Shown here in pieces: positions 5,671 through 13,341 of a stretch of DNA of 17,676 bases (its first letter is position 1; each line of letters begins with the position of its first letter). Made by a program: the position numbers and the translations under genes. Under the pieces are notes generated by a model. It saw only the letters and a list, made by a program, of their open reading frames with translations. It searched no databases and was not told where the DNA came from. Origin of the DNA: Chloroflexota bacterium (GTDB lineage Bacteria; Chloroflexota; Anaerolineae; Anaerolineales; DRMV01); contig JAADFA010000021.1 in the NCBI GenBank assembly GCA_013153135.1, forward strand, positions 1-17,676, given 5' to 3'.

Positions 5671-7326
5671 TTAATCCGACGTAACCTCCGGGCGAGGAGA
5701 GGCATCCAGCTCGGCACTGATGAAATATCCCTGCTCCCACAGGAATGCGAGGACCTCATGACACGCGGCATCGTCTAAAATCACCGCGGCGCCGGAGAGC
5801 ACCTCTCGTATGGCACGCGCCCAAGGGGAACGACGCAACGCGAGCAGGGCTTGGTTATTGGGCAGGCGCAAAAGGCAGACTCGCTCGAGCCGCCCTGGGC
5901 GGCCGTGCCATGCCAACCGGACCGCGCGAACCACCGCCTCAGGTGCGGCCACCGCGGGGTCGGTCAACACCCGCAGTACATGCTCGAGTCGAAGCCCCTG
6001 GCGCCGCGCGCGAGCCAGGGAATCGTGATGCCAACGATAAGGCAGGCCATCCGTGTCAGGCGGGTCCGCGGCCATCCAGCGCGCGAGTTGGTAGTGCAAC
6101 GCGCGTGAACCCTGCCAGGGCACGCGCACCCGGCCTGCGGGCAACCACGTCATGGGTAGCGTTAGGGCCTCGGATGGGGCGGGTGCTCGGTCGGCCAAGA
6201 GCGCGCGACCAGCTTCGGTCACTCGGAACGCGGTCACAGGTCCATGGGGTTCGCGGCGAGCCACATCCACCAAGCCAAACAGGTGCCACGGTCCCGCGAG
6301 GTAGAACCGCAACAAAGCGCCTTCAACTTGATCCCACGCTGCGAGCCCGCGCAAAAACCGTCCATTCCGCCGATCCCGCAGGTACCAAGTATCGAACTCA
6401 GCCAAGCTGCGCTGGAAATCAGGTTCGTTTTGCCGCACAGCCTGGAGCCAGGTTTCCACGTCCCACCAGGTTTGCGGCGGCAGTGCGGCCAGCCAACGCA
6501 ACGCGCGACGCCGAGGGCGCACGGGGTCATTCTGCCATTGGCCCTCGGCCTGCAGGTGAGGCAACAGGCGCAGGTCGTCGATGTGCGGGCTATCGCGCCA
6601 GGTGCGCCAGGCGCGCAACCAGACTTCGGGCAGGGCGTCGGTCAGCCAAGTGCGCGCGGCCTCGGCCTGCACGCCATCCCGCGGGGACCACAAACCCGCG
6701 GCTTCGAGGTACGCGTACCACCAGCCATCGGTGAAGGGCCATGGCGCCCAATGCGCCGTGCGCAACGGCAGGCCCGCGCGCAAACGGCCCAGGACGCGAG
6801 CCAAAAGTTGCAGGCCTCCCGGCCCTGGGCTAGGCCATGGGTACCGCACCGCGTCGTCATCCGCGGGATGGCCCCACGCGGGTGTCTCGTCGTCCCTGGG
6901 TTCAGGGGGCGGGGGCAGCAAGGCGAGAAACTCGTCCGGGATGTACGCGTGCTCTTCGAGCCCATGCTCGGTAGGGAAGAACGCTCGACCGATGAGGGCT
7001 CGATACCATAAGAGCTCAGTGACAGACGTGGGGCGCAAGTGGGGCTGGGCTTGGGCCCATTGGGATGGCGGCAAGTCACGCAACGGACCGTATCGCAAGA
7101 GAAAGCGCTGCCAAGGCATGCGGCCGTTGTGCCGCGCGAGCTCATGCAGCGCGTCCAGAGCCTCAGGGGGCAAGGCCTGCCACATGGCCGCGATGCGGGC
7201 GGGATCGAGCAGGGCCTGCACCAAAGGCTCCAGGGCCGAAAGGGGCGGCTGCAGGCCCCACGCCTCGGCCACCATGTGGCGAAACGCGCGGTCTTCATCT
7301 TTCAGGCGTAAGCGCAAATCGGGCAT
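5671..7326 (-). CDS. Stand-alone XPB/Ssl2-like helicase-associated domain protein
   Basis: The 551-aa soluble protein has no Walker motifs. The last ~180 residues fit the helicase-associated domain found at the N terminus of bacterial XPB/Ssl2-like proteins (Helicase_C_3 type). The visible pattern is YRWHHDSLARARRQGL (about 431-446), an LxxLTD stretch, a proline before VVRAVRLAW, then a segment with LLRLPNNQALLAL and finally LFxxxGY-type FLWEQGYFI near 531-539. The first ~350 residues are Trp/Pro/Arg-rich and resemble the winged-helix-like N-terminal part of such proteins. It is encoded 27 nt after the lipid kinase gene and likely co-transcribed. The role is unknown; families of this kind are found without the helicase motor in Actinobacteria and Chloroflexota. 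It could act as a DNA-binding partner or regulator. Confidence 0.65.
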   Translation of the reverse strand: MPDLRLRLKDEDRAFRHMVAEAWGLQPPLSALEPLVQALLDPARIAAMWQALPPEALDALHELARHNGRMPWQRFLLRYGPLRDLPPSQWAQAQPHLRPTSVTELLWYRALIGRAFFPTEHGLEEHAYIPDEFLALLPPPPEPRDDETPAWGHPADDDAVRYPWPSPGPGGLQLLARVLGRLRAGLPLRTAHWAPWPFTDGWWYAYLEAAGLWSPRDGVQAEAARTWLTDALPEVWLRAWRTWRDSPHIDDLRLLPHLQAEGQWQNDPVRPRRRALRWLAALPPQTWWDVETWLQAVRQNEPDFQRSLAEFDTWYLRDRRNGRFLRGLAAWDQVEGALLRFYLAGPWHLFGLVDVARREPHGPVTAFRVTEAGRALLADRAPAPSEALTLPMTWLPAGRVRVPWQGSRALHYQLARWMAADPPDTDGLPYRWHHDSLARARRQGLRLEHVLRVLTDPAVAAPEAVVRAVRLAWHGRPGRLERVCLLRLPNNQALLALRRSPWARAIREVLSGAAVILDDAACHEVLAFLWEQGYFISAELDASPRPEVTSD

Positions 7327-7353
7327 GGCCTCGTCCTGCGGGGCGCGGCCCGT

Positions 7354-8319
7354 TTAGCGCGTGTCCGCTCGGGCCCCAGGGCCATGGACCGCACGCAACG
7401 CGTGCGGGATCACGCGCAACTCCACACGATGCACAGGATGGTCAAAATCGGCCAGCACTTCACCGTCCGCGTGAACATACATGGGCGTTTCGGACGTCAG
7501 GACCAAATGGCGAAAACGGCCGGTGTGGACGCACGCGCGTCGCGCCTGCACCCCGCGCAGGAAGTCAGGGATAACGCGCAGCATGGTCCAACGCGAGATG
7601 GGGGCCACGCGGGTGAAATCTAGCTGACCGTCGTGGATATCTGCGGATGGCGTGACCAAGAACCCTCCACCTTCGCGCGGGCCATTGCCAAACACGGCCA
7701 TATGGAACGCGACGGGCTCGGGTTCGGCCTCGTCCTGCTGCCAGGTACCCACGACCGCGCGGTGGTCGAGCAATACGGTCTCAAAAACCGAGGCCAAATA
7801 CCGTAAAAAGCCGCGCATCCGCCGATGGCGCAGGGAGCGAATGGTGACCACCGCGTCGAACCCAATGCCAAGGGTATTATCCCAAAACTCCTCCCGGCCA
7901 CGGTCGTCGCGGTAGTGCGCTACATCCACAGGGAACGCATCCCCACGCAGGGCCAGCTCGACCGCGGCCCTGGGGTCGGGTGGCACGCCCAGCGCGTAGG
8001 CGAAATCGTTGCCCGAGCCGATGGGCACGACCGCGAGCTCGGGCCGCAGGTCCGGCGGGATGTGCATGAGGCCGTTGACCACCTCGTGTACAGTGCCATC
8101 GCCTCCCAGGGCCACCACGCGGCGGAAGCCCTTGGTCGCGGCCTCCCGTGCCAGGTGCGCGCCATGGCCAGGGTGATTTGTCCGGGCCCACGTCACGCGC
8201 TCGCCCGCGAGCTCGCGCACCAAAGCCAAAAGTCCGGGCTCACGGCGGTAAGCCTGGCCCAAATCCGCGTTCGGATTGAAGATAAAGAGGATCGGCGGTA
8301 GGTCTGGGTACTTGGCCAT
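7354..8319 (-). CDS. Diacylglycerol kinase family lipid kinase (YegS/DagK-like)
   Basis: The 321-aa cytoplasmic protein belongs to the DAGK/YegS/sphingosine-kinase superfamily, which transfers phosphate from ATP to a lipid hydroxyl. The nucleotide-binding GGDGTVHEV (72-80) and PIGSGNDFA (99-107) motifs are intact. The C-terminal beta domain shows GGGFLVTPSADIHDGQLDF and YVHADGE, which carry the conserved acidic and Gly residues of the family. Length is normal (about 300-330 aa). It starts three bases after the stop of the 70-aa membrane protein, so the two are translationally coupled. Presence in a transporter operon suggests a link to lipid recycling or membrane remodelling, but the lipid substrate (diacylglycerol, polyprenol or another) is not determined. 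Confidence 0.93.
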   Translation of the reverse strand: MAKYPDLPPILFIFNPNADLGQAYRREPGLLALVRELAGERVTWARTNHPGHGAHLAREAATKGFRRVVALGGDGTVHEVVNGLMHIPPDLRPELAVVPIGSGNDFAYALGVPPDPRAAVELALRGDAFPVDVAHYRDDRGREEFWDNTLGIGFDAVVTIRSLRHRRMRGFLRYLASVFETVLLDHRAVVGTWQQDEAEPEPVAFHMAVFGNGPREGGGFLVTPSADIHDGQLDFTRVAPISRWTMLRVIPDFLRGVQARRACVHTGRFRHLVLTSETPMYVHADGEVLADFDHPVHRVELRVIPHALRAVHGPGARADTR

Positions 8320-8322
8320 CGC

Positions 8323-8535
8323 TCATCCACGTCGTTGTCGTTGCCATTGAAGATAGCTGAGTATGCCCAGATAACCCACAAACGCGCCCGAAACCGATGC
8401 ACTATAGCTTAATACACTGAGCCCCCAGGTGGCGGGCAGCACGCGGATAACCATTAAAAAGGGCAACCCAGCGCCCACGAGCAAGAGCACCACCGCGGCG
8501 GTGAGCAATCTCCGGGGAGGCCAACGGCTAACCAT
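8323..8535 (-). CDS. Small two-helix membrane protein
   Basis: This 70-aa protein has a short basic N terminus, two hydrophobic segments (about 10-30 and 35-60) and a basic tail ending QWQRQRRG. I do not recognise a family. It is judged real because AGGAGG (8543-8548) lies exactly 7 nt before the ATG, it fills the space between the transporter ATPase and the lipid kinase, and it is followed by only a 3-nt gap. It may help place the lipid kinase at the membrane, but that is inference from position only. Confidence 0.75.
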   Translation of the reverse strand: MVSRWPPRRLLTAAVVLLLVGAGLPFLMVIRVLPATWGLSVLSYSASVSGAFVGYLGILSYLQWQRQRRG

Positions 8536-8552
8536 TGCGCGCCCTCCTCGAC

Positions 8553-9611
8553 TTAGGCCTCCTCACTCCAGCCAGGGGGTATGCGGTCGCCTGCCTCATA
8601 CAGCCAACACGCGACCTGATGACCGGGCCGCGGCTCAAATTCGGGCGGCTCATCCACCTCACACCGGCCTTGGATCATGGCCTTGCAGCGCGGGTGGAAG
8701 CGGCACCCCGGGGGTGGATTTACCAAGCTGGGTGGTTCGCCCGGCGGGACCTCGCGCAGCTTGTGCGCGTTGGACGCGTCTGGATCCGAAATCGCGTTGA
8801 GCAACGCGATGGTATAAGGATGCCGCGGGTGCCAAAGCAGCTCATCGGTCGCGGCCTTTTCAATGAGCTTGCCCGCGTACATCACAAAGATACGTTCCGA
8901 GAAATAGCGCACCGTGGAGAGGTCATGGGTAATATAAATCACGGCCAGGTTGTAATCGGCCTGGATTTGGCGCAGCAGTTTGAGGATCTCGACCCGCACC
9001 GAGGCGTCGAGCATGGACACGGGCTCATCCGCGACCAACAACTTCGGGCGCCGGATCATGGCCCGCGCGATGACCACCCGCTGCTGCTGTCCACCGCTGA
9101 GCATATGCGGGAATTTGTTGAGAAAGTCTTCGGGCGGGCTGAGCTTGACTTCCTCCAAAACCTCACGGATGCGCTTGAGGCGCTCCTTTCGGTTCTTGAC
9201 ACCGCCCAAAATCAGGGGCTCTTCCAAAATACGGCGGATGCTCATAAAGGGCGGGAGCGCGCCAAAGGGATCTTGCTGCACATAGCCAACCTGGGAGCGA
9301 TACCAACGCAGCCCCGCGCGGCCTCCAGCGAAAATGTCTTTTCCTTCGAACAAAATTTCGCCTGAATAGGGCCGGACCAACCCGAGGATGGCCTTCATCA
9401 AGCTAGATTTGCCGCAACCGCTCTCGCCCACGATGGCGATCGCCTCGCCCTGGGCGAGGTCAAAGCTCACGTTATCAACCGCGCGCACGTACCCCGCGTG
9501 GCCAAAGCCCCACTTTTTGAGCTCATACCACACGCGCAGGTTCCGGACCGACAGCAAGGGCTGCTCGCCTTCACGGGCGGGCGCGGGGGCAGACTGAGTT
9601 TGCACCGACAT
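8553..9611 (-). CDS. Peptide-type ABC transporter ATPase, DppF/OppF-like
   Basis: The 352-aa ATPase powers uptake through the two permeases encoded upstream. Walker A is GESGCGKSS (62-70), the signature LSGGQQQRV starts at 171, Walker B is LLVADEP (191-197) and the H-loop His is H229. The C-terminal extension typical of oligo/dipeptide transporters follows, with four cysteines (C303, C309, C317, C335). In characterised Dpp/Opp ATPases a comparable four-Cys set binds an iron-sulfur cluster, so one is possible here. The frame can start with GTG at 9620, but ATG 9611 has GAGG spaced properly. It begins 12 nt after the stop of its partner ATPase. Substrate may be peptides or, as in some thermophiles, oligosaccharides. 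Confidence 0.93.
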   Translation of the reverse strand: MSVQTQSAPAPAREGEQPLLSVRNLRVWYELKKWGFGHAGYVRAVDNVSFDLAQGEAIAIVGESGCGKSSLMKAILGLVRPYSGEILFEGKDIFAGGRAGLRWYRSQVGYVQQDPFGALPPFMSIRRILEEPLILGGVKNRKERLKRIREVLEEVKLSPPEDFLNKFPHMLSGGQQQRVVIARAMIRRPKLLVADEPVSMLDASVRVEILKLLRQIQADYNLAVIYITHDLSTVRYFSERIFVMYAGKLIEKAATDELLWHPRHPYTIALLNAISDPDASNAHKLREVPPGEPPSLVNPPPGCRFHPRCKAMIQGRCEVDEPPEFEPRPGHQVACWLYEAGDRIPPGWSEEA

Positions 9612-9623
9612 ACGCCTCACTCC

Positions 9624-10655
9624 TCACACGTGCGCTTGTTCAAGCGGCTCGGGATGGGTGCCATAAATGCCGTCCGCGTCCTTCTCATAGAGCCAGCACC
9701 GCACCTTGCGGTCGCCCACGCGGAACATAGGCGGATTGATCTCGCATTGCGCCATGCGGTAAGGACAGCGATCCGCGAAACGGCATCCTTTAGGTGGATT
9801 GAGCAAGCTCGGCGGTTGGCCAGGGATGAACTCCAAATCGTCATCCCCACGCAACTTGGGCACAGCCGCCATGAGCATCTTCGCGTAGGGATGCAAAGGT
9901 TCTTTGAAAAACGAGGCCGCGTCTGACATTTCAACGACCTGGCCCGCATACATCACCGCAACATCATCCGCCAGCTCGCTGGACGTGGCCACGTCGTGGG
10001 TGATCAAAATATAGCTGGTGCCGGTCTCCCACTTGATCTGCTTGAGCACATTCATGATGTTGGCCTGGGTCAGCACGTCCAGGGCCGAGGTCGGTTCATC
10101 CAAAATGATGAGCGGCGGCCTGGTGATCATAGCCATCGCGATGGCCACCCGCTGGCGCATGCCACCGCTGAGCTCAAAGGGATAACGGTGCAAGAACGAG
10201 TCGGGCACGCCCACGTAACGGAACATTTCCCGCACCCGCTCGATAGCCTCACGTTTGCTCACGTTCGGATAGTGGATGAGCAGGGCTTCTGCCACCTGGT
10301 CGCTGACTCGCAGCACAGGGTTGAGCGCGTTCATCGCGGCTTGAGGCACCAAGGACATCTTAACCCAGCGAATCTTCATCCGAAAGGTCTCTTCGTCCAA
10401 CCCCATAATCTCTTGGCCTTCCAAATAGACCCGTCCCGTATAGGTATGCACATTGCGCGGCAACAGGCGCAAGATGCCCTTGGCTAATGATGATTTTCCG
10501 CACCCAGACTCGCCGATGATAACCACTGCCCGGTTCTTGGCCAATTCAAAATCCACATGGTCGACGGCCTGCACCACGCCTTTGGTGGTACGGAAGTACA
10601 ACACCAGGTCTTCGACTTTTAAGACCAAGGAGTTGGAAGAACCGTTATTGCTCAT
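9624..10655 (-). CDS. Peptide-type ABC transporter ATPase, DppD/OppD-like
   Basis: The 343-aa ATPase pairs with the next gene to form the heterodimeric motor. Walker A is GESGCGKSS (48-56), the signature LSGGMRQRV begins at 162, Walker B is IILDEP (D186-E187) and the H-loop His is H210. The peptide-transporter C-terminal region holds the four-Cys pattern (C291, C297, C304, C320), again compatible with an iron-sulfur cluster. The start at 10655 has GGGAG about 8 nt upstream. Gaps of 27 nt before and 12 nt after place it in the same operon as the permeases. The exact solute cannot be read from the ATPase. Confidence 0.93.
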   Translation of the reverse strand: MSNNGSSNSLVLKVEDLVLYFRTTKGVVQAVDHVDFELAKNRAVVIIGESGCGKSSLAKGILRLLPRNVHTYTGRVYLEGQEIMGLDEETFRMKIRWVKMSLVPQAAMNALNPVLRVSDQVAEALLIHYPNVSKREAIERVREMFRYVGVPDSFLHRYPFELSGGMRQRVAIAMAMITRPPLIILDEPTSALDVLTQANIMNVLKQIKWETGTSYILITHDVATSSELADDVAVMYAGQVVEMSDAASFFKEPLHPYAKMLMAAVPKLRGDDDLEFIPGQPPSLLNPPKGCRFADRCPYRMAQCEINPPMFRVGDRKVRCWLYEKDADGIYGTHPEPLEQAHV

Positions 10656-10682
10656 GCTCGCACTCCCGAGATGGGCTCAGGG

Positions 10683-12035
10683 CTAGAGTTCCCGCAGCCG
10701 CGGGTTGAAGATGCGGTCGAGGGAGAAGCCCAACATCGCGAAGCCGATGCCCGTAACCATCAGCAAGAAAGATGGCTCGAGCATCCAGTAGTACAGGCCC
10801 TGGTACAGCGCGCCGTTAACCCGGGCCTCATCGATCACCTTGCCCCAGGTGGGCAAGACTGGGTCACCCAAACCGAGCACAGCCAGGGAAGCCTCAAGGA
10901 ACACAAAAGACGGGATCAAGGTGACCAACGACGGGATCAAGGTAGGCACGACGCGGGGCACCATGTAAAGCAAAATGATGCGCCAATCACTCGCGCCGTA
11001 CGCGCGGGCGGCTTCAATATACGGTTGGGCCTTAACTTGTAAGAAGATGGCCCGGTACGTCTTGATCCCCGCGCCGAAGATGCTGAGCACGATGATGACG
11101 CCCAACATGGCCCACAGGCTGCGGGTATAAAACACGCCAATCATGATCAAAATGGGCAGTACCGGGAGCACTAGGTTAACCTCAGTGATGCGCTGGATGA
11201 GGGAGTCGACCCAACCCCCGTACCACACGCCCACTGCGGAGATAATCATAGTGAGCACCGTGGTGCCGACCGCGGCCAACAAACCAAAGGAGAGCGCGAT
11301 GGGCGTGCCCCAGAGCAGAGCAATGCTCAAGTCTCGGCGCAGGTGGTCGGTTCCAGCCCAGCCGTAGACGGTGCCATAGAGCACAGCTTTGCTTTCCAGA
11401 GTCGAATCCGGCTCAAAGCGCGTACCTTCCAGACGTAGGATATAGGTTCCCTTGAGGGGCCGCGGGTCCGCGGCGGTGGGATCCTCCGCGAACACGCCGA
11501 TAATGGTCGAGACGTGTTCGGGCAGGCGGAGCTTGCGGTGTAGCTGTTCATCCTGCTCCAAACGGTAGACGCGTTTGCCGCCCTCCACGGCCAAGTTGGC
11601 CAGGCGGAGCACCTGACCATCGGGCCGCTCCAGGGTAATAGAAACGTAAGGCGCCTTCTCTTTATATTCCGAGTACAGCGTAACGGTGAGTTCCTGCGGG
11701 AACGTATCCGCGGTGTACTCAAAGGTATACACTACATCATCAACCCACAGGTTCTCATCGATCTGCTGTTCGTGTCGCTCCACGTCGGCATCATGCGACG
11801 TGCGCTTTTGCGTGAGCGGGCGCTTTTCCTTGACGAAGTAGTTGATCCACGCTGGCCACGCAAGGCGAGGGTTATCGCCCCAAATCTCCTCGCCGCCGCG
11901 CCACAGGCGGATGGCCTCGTGGTAGGGCAAAGTGATGACCGTGTAGATGGAGATCGCAACCAGCGCGAAGATAACCAAGAGCCCGAAAATAGCCGACGGA
12001 TATCGCGAGATCTCCCGGAGCGCTCCTCGGAACAT
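10683..12035 (-). CDS. DppC/OppC-type ABC permease with a large extracytoplasmic insertion
   Basis: The 450-aa protein is a binding-protein-dependent transport permease. TM1 is about 14-36. The family hallmark that normally follows soon after TM1, a GTDxxGRD-type segment, is GTDHLRRD at 218-225, so roughly 170 residues lie outside the membrane between them; usual DppC proteins are about 300 aa. That inserted region is hydrophilic, rich in Tyr/Thr/Val and probably beta-stranded. The remaining part has about five helices and the ATPase-docking EAA loop near 330-352 (EAARAYGASDWRIILLYMVP). ATG 12035 is preferred (AAAGG upstream) over ATG 12062, which lacks an RBS. It pairs with the permease encoded 39 nt upstream. 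Confidence 0.92.
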   Translation of the reverse strand: MFRGALREISRYPSAIFGLLVIFALVAISIYTVITLPYHEAIRLWRGGEEIWGDNPRLAWPAWINYFVKEKRPLTQKRTSHDADVERHEQQIDENLWVDDVVYTFEYTADTFPQELTVTLYSEYKEKAPYVSITLERPDGQVLRLANLAVEGGKRVYRLEQDEQLHRKLRLPEHVSTIIGVFAEDPTAADPRPLKGTYILRLEGTRFEPDSTLESKAVLYGTVYGWAGTDHLRRDLSIALLWGTPIALSFGLLAAVGTTVLTMIISAVGVWYGGWVDSLIQRITEVNLVLPVLPILIMIGVFYTRSLWAMLGVIIVLSIFGAGIKTYRAIFLQVKAQPYIEAARAYGASDWRIILLYMVPRVVPTLIPSLVTLIPSFVFLEASLAVLGLGDPVLPTWGKVIDEARVNGALYQGLYYWMLEPSFLLMVTGIGFAMLGFSLDRIFNPRLREL

Positions 12036-12074
12036 AGACCTTTCTCCCAAAGGGGTTCCCATCGGTGACGGCGG

Positions 12075-13199
12075 CTACGCGCGGCGGCCACCGCCGATAT
12101 CCACCCGCGGGTCAACGATAGCATAGATAATATCGAGCAAAAAGACCGTGATGGCCAGCAGGTAAGCGAAGATCACCGTCGAGCCCACGATGACCGGTGT
12201 ATCAAACAGCTGGATGGCCTGGTACAGGACGCGGCCGAGGCCTGGCCAGTTGAAGATGGTCTCGAAAATGGGCGCGCCCATCCACACACCAATCACGCCC
12301 AACGCAAAGCTGGTGATGATGGTGGGCAACGTAGGGCGCAGGATGTAGCGCCGCTCGAGCGTACGCGGGGATACCCCCTTGGCGCGCGCCATTTCAACGT
12401 AGTCTTCGCTCGAGAAGATGAGGAAGAACGTACGCCAGCTGTATACACTGATGAAAATGGAGCTCAACGTAAGCGCGGTTAGAGGCAAAACCATGTGATA
12501 CGCGACGTCCAGCGCGTATTCGATAGGGTTCTCAGGCGGTGGCACCGAAACCATGCCACCGAAGGGGAACCATTTTAGCCAGGCTGCAAAAATAATGATC
12601 AGGAACAAGCCGTAAAACCAACCGGGTGCGGAGGACAAGGGGGAAAGCGCGACGAATAGTCGATCAAGCCAGCTGCCGTAATTGCGGGAGAGGTGCAGGG
12701 CGATGAACAGGCTCAACGCAAACAGCACTACCTGCGCAGTTCCAAAGAGCACCAGCGTTGCGGGCAGCCGCTCCAAAATGATCAAACGCACCTGCCGCGA
12801 ACCTGAGTCGCTGGTCATATTTTCCGCGCGGCCCAGGTTTAAAGTCAATGCATCCCACAGGTAATTGAAACTGCGCACCAAGAAGGGCTTATCCAAGCCC
12901 AGGCGCTTTTCCTCATTGCGGATGCGGGTTTCGAGCAGCTGCTGACGTTGCTCCTCTGGCAATGTGCGGAAAGTCGGATCGTTCTGCAGCTGCATGGCGA
13001 CCTGTTCGCGGATCTGAGCCCGCCGGATCTGGTCCACGTAACCGCCCATATTCGCGATGAGAATGGTAAGGTACACGCCGATCACCACGGTGATGAACAG
13101 GGTGATCAGACGCACCACGGTGTAACGCAAAAGCCGACCAAGGGTCGACCGGGCGGCGGGGGAGAGGTGGAAAAACTTGCCGTCCTGCTTGGAGTTCAT
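12075..13199 (-). CDS. DppB/OppB-type ABC permease
   Basis: The 374-aa permease carries TM1 (about 26-50), a hydrophilic external segment (52-100) somewhat longer than usual, the conserved RLGLDKPFLVRSFNYLW stretch (99-115), and about five further helices. The EAA loop is EMARAKGVSPRTLERRYILR (269-288) with the downstream Pro-rich turn, which contacts the ATPases. Family length is normally 306-340 aa. ATG 13199 is chosen over the longer frame to 13361 because AAGGAAGGG (13203-13211) precedes it and the protein starts in the family-like basic N terminus. It is probably the first gene of the operon running to 5671. Confidence 0.92.
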   Translation of the reverse strand: MNSKQDGKFFHLSPAARSTLGRLLRYTVVRLITLFITVVIGVYLTILIANMGGYVDQIRRAQIREQVAMQLQNDPTFRTLPEEQRQQLLETRIRNEEKRLGLDKPFLVRSFNYLWDALTLNLGRAENMTSDSGSRQVRLIILERLPATLVLFGTAQVVLFALSLFIALHLSRNYGSWLDRLFVALSPLSSAPGWFYGLFLIIIFAAWLKWFPFGGMVSVPPPENPIEYALDVAYHMVLPLTALTLSSIFISVYSWRTFFLIFSSEDYVEMARAKGVSPRTLERRYILRPTLPTIITSFALGVIGVWMGAPIFETIFNWPGLGRVLYQAIQLFDTPVIVGSTVIFAYLLAITVFLLDIIYAIVDPRVDIGGGRRA

Positions 13200-13202
13200 A
13201 CG

Positions 13203-13211
13203 CCCTTCCTT
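13203..13211 (-). promoter_or_regulatory. Ribosome binding site deciding the DppB-type permease start
   Basis: AAGGAAGGG on the minus strand, 3 nt before ATG 13199. It is the only good purine-rich site in the leader and supports the shorter protein. Confidence 0.7.
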
Positions 13212-13314
13212 GAATGACAAGGGTCCATTGGGGATGACCGCGATGGGGGCGAATTGGCGTTGATGAAGGGTCACGTCGCCCAGGAGCCAAGCCATCGGGC
13301 GGTCCGTAGCGACG

Positions 13315-13320
13315 ATTTTA
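13315..13320 (-). promoter_or_regulatory. Putative extended -10 element for the transporter operon
   Basis: TGGTAAAAT on the minus strand (13315-13323; hexamer TAAAAT) about 115 nt before ATG 13199, just upstream of the 3' end of the PfkB-like gene. The imperfect palindrome CGATT...AAATCG surrounds it. No -35 is evident. The leader of roughly 110 nt contains no strong hairpin I can see. Confidence 0.45.
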
Positions 13321-13341
13321 CCATAATCGGAAGCAAGGCGT

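Noticed and set aside
5580..5771. N-terminal extension of CcmC
   Set aside because: It would overlap the helicase-associated gene and include the promoter; family length and the RBS point to ATG 5579.
5745..6734. 329-codon open frame on the plus strand
   Set aside because: It lies wholly antisense to the helicase-associated gene (and touches the region before ccmC), is extremely Arg/Pro/Ala-rich with no domain, and is a by-product of high GC content.
6244..7357. Two overlapping plus-strand frames of about 255 codons
   Set aside because: Antisense to the helicase-associated gene, low-complexity composition and no RBS in keeping with the neighbours.
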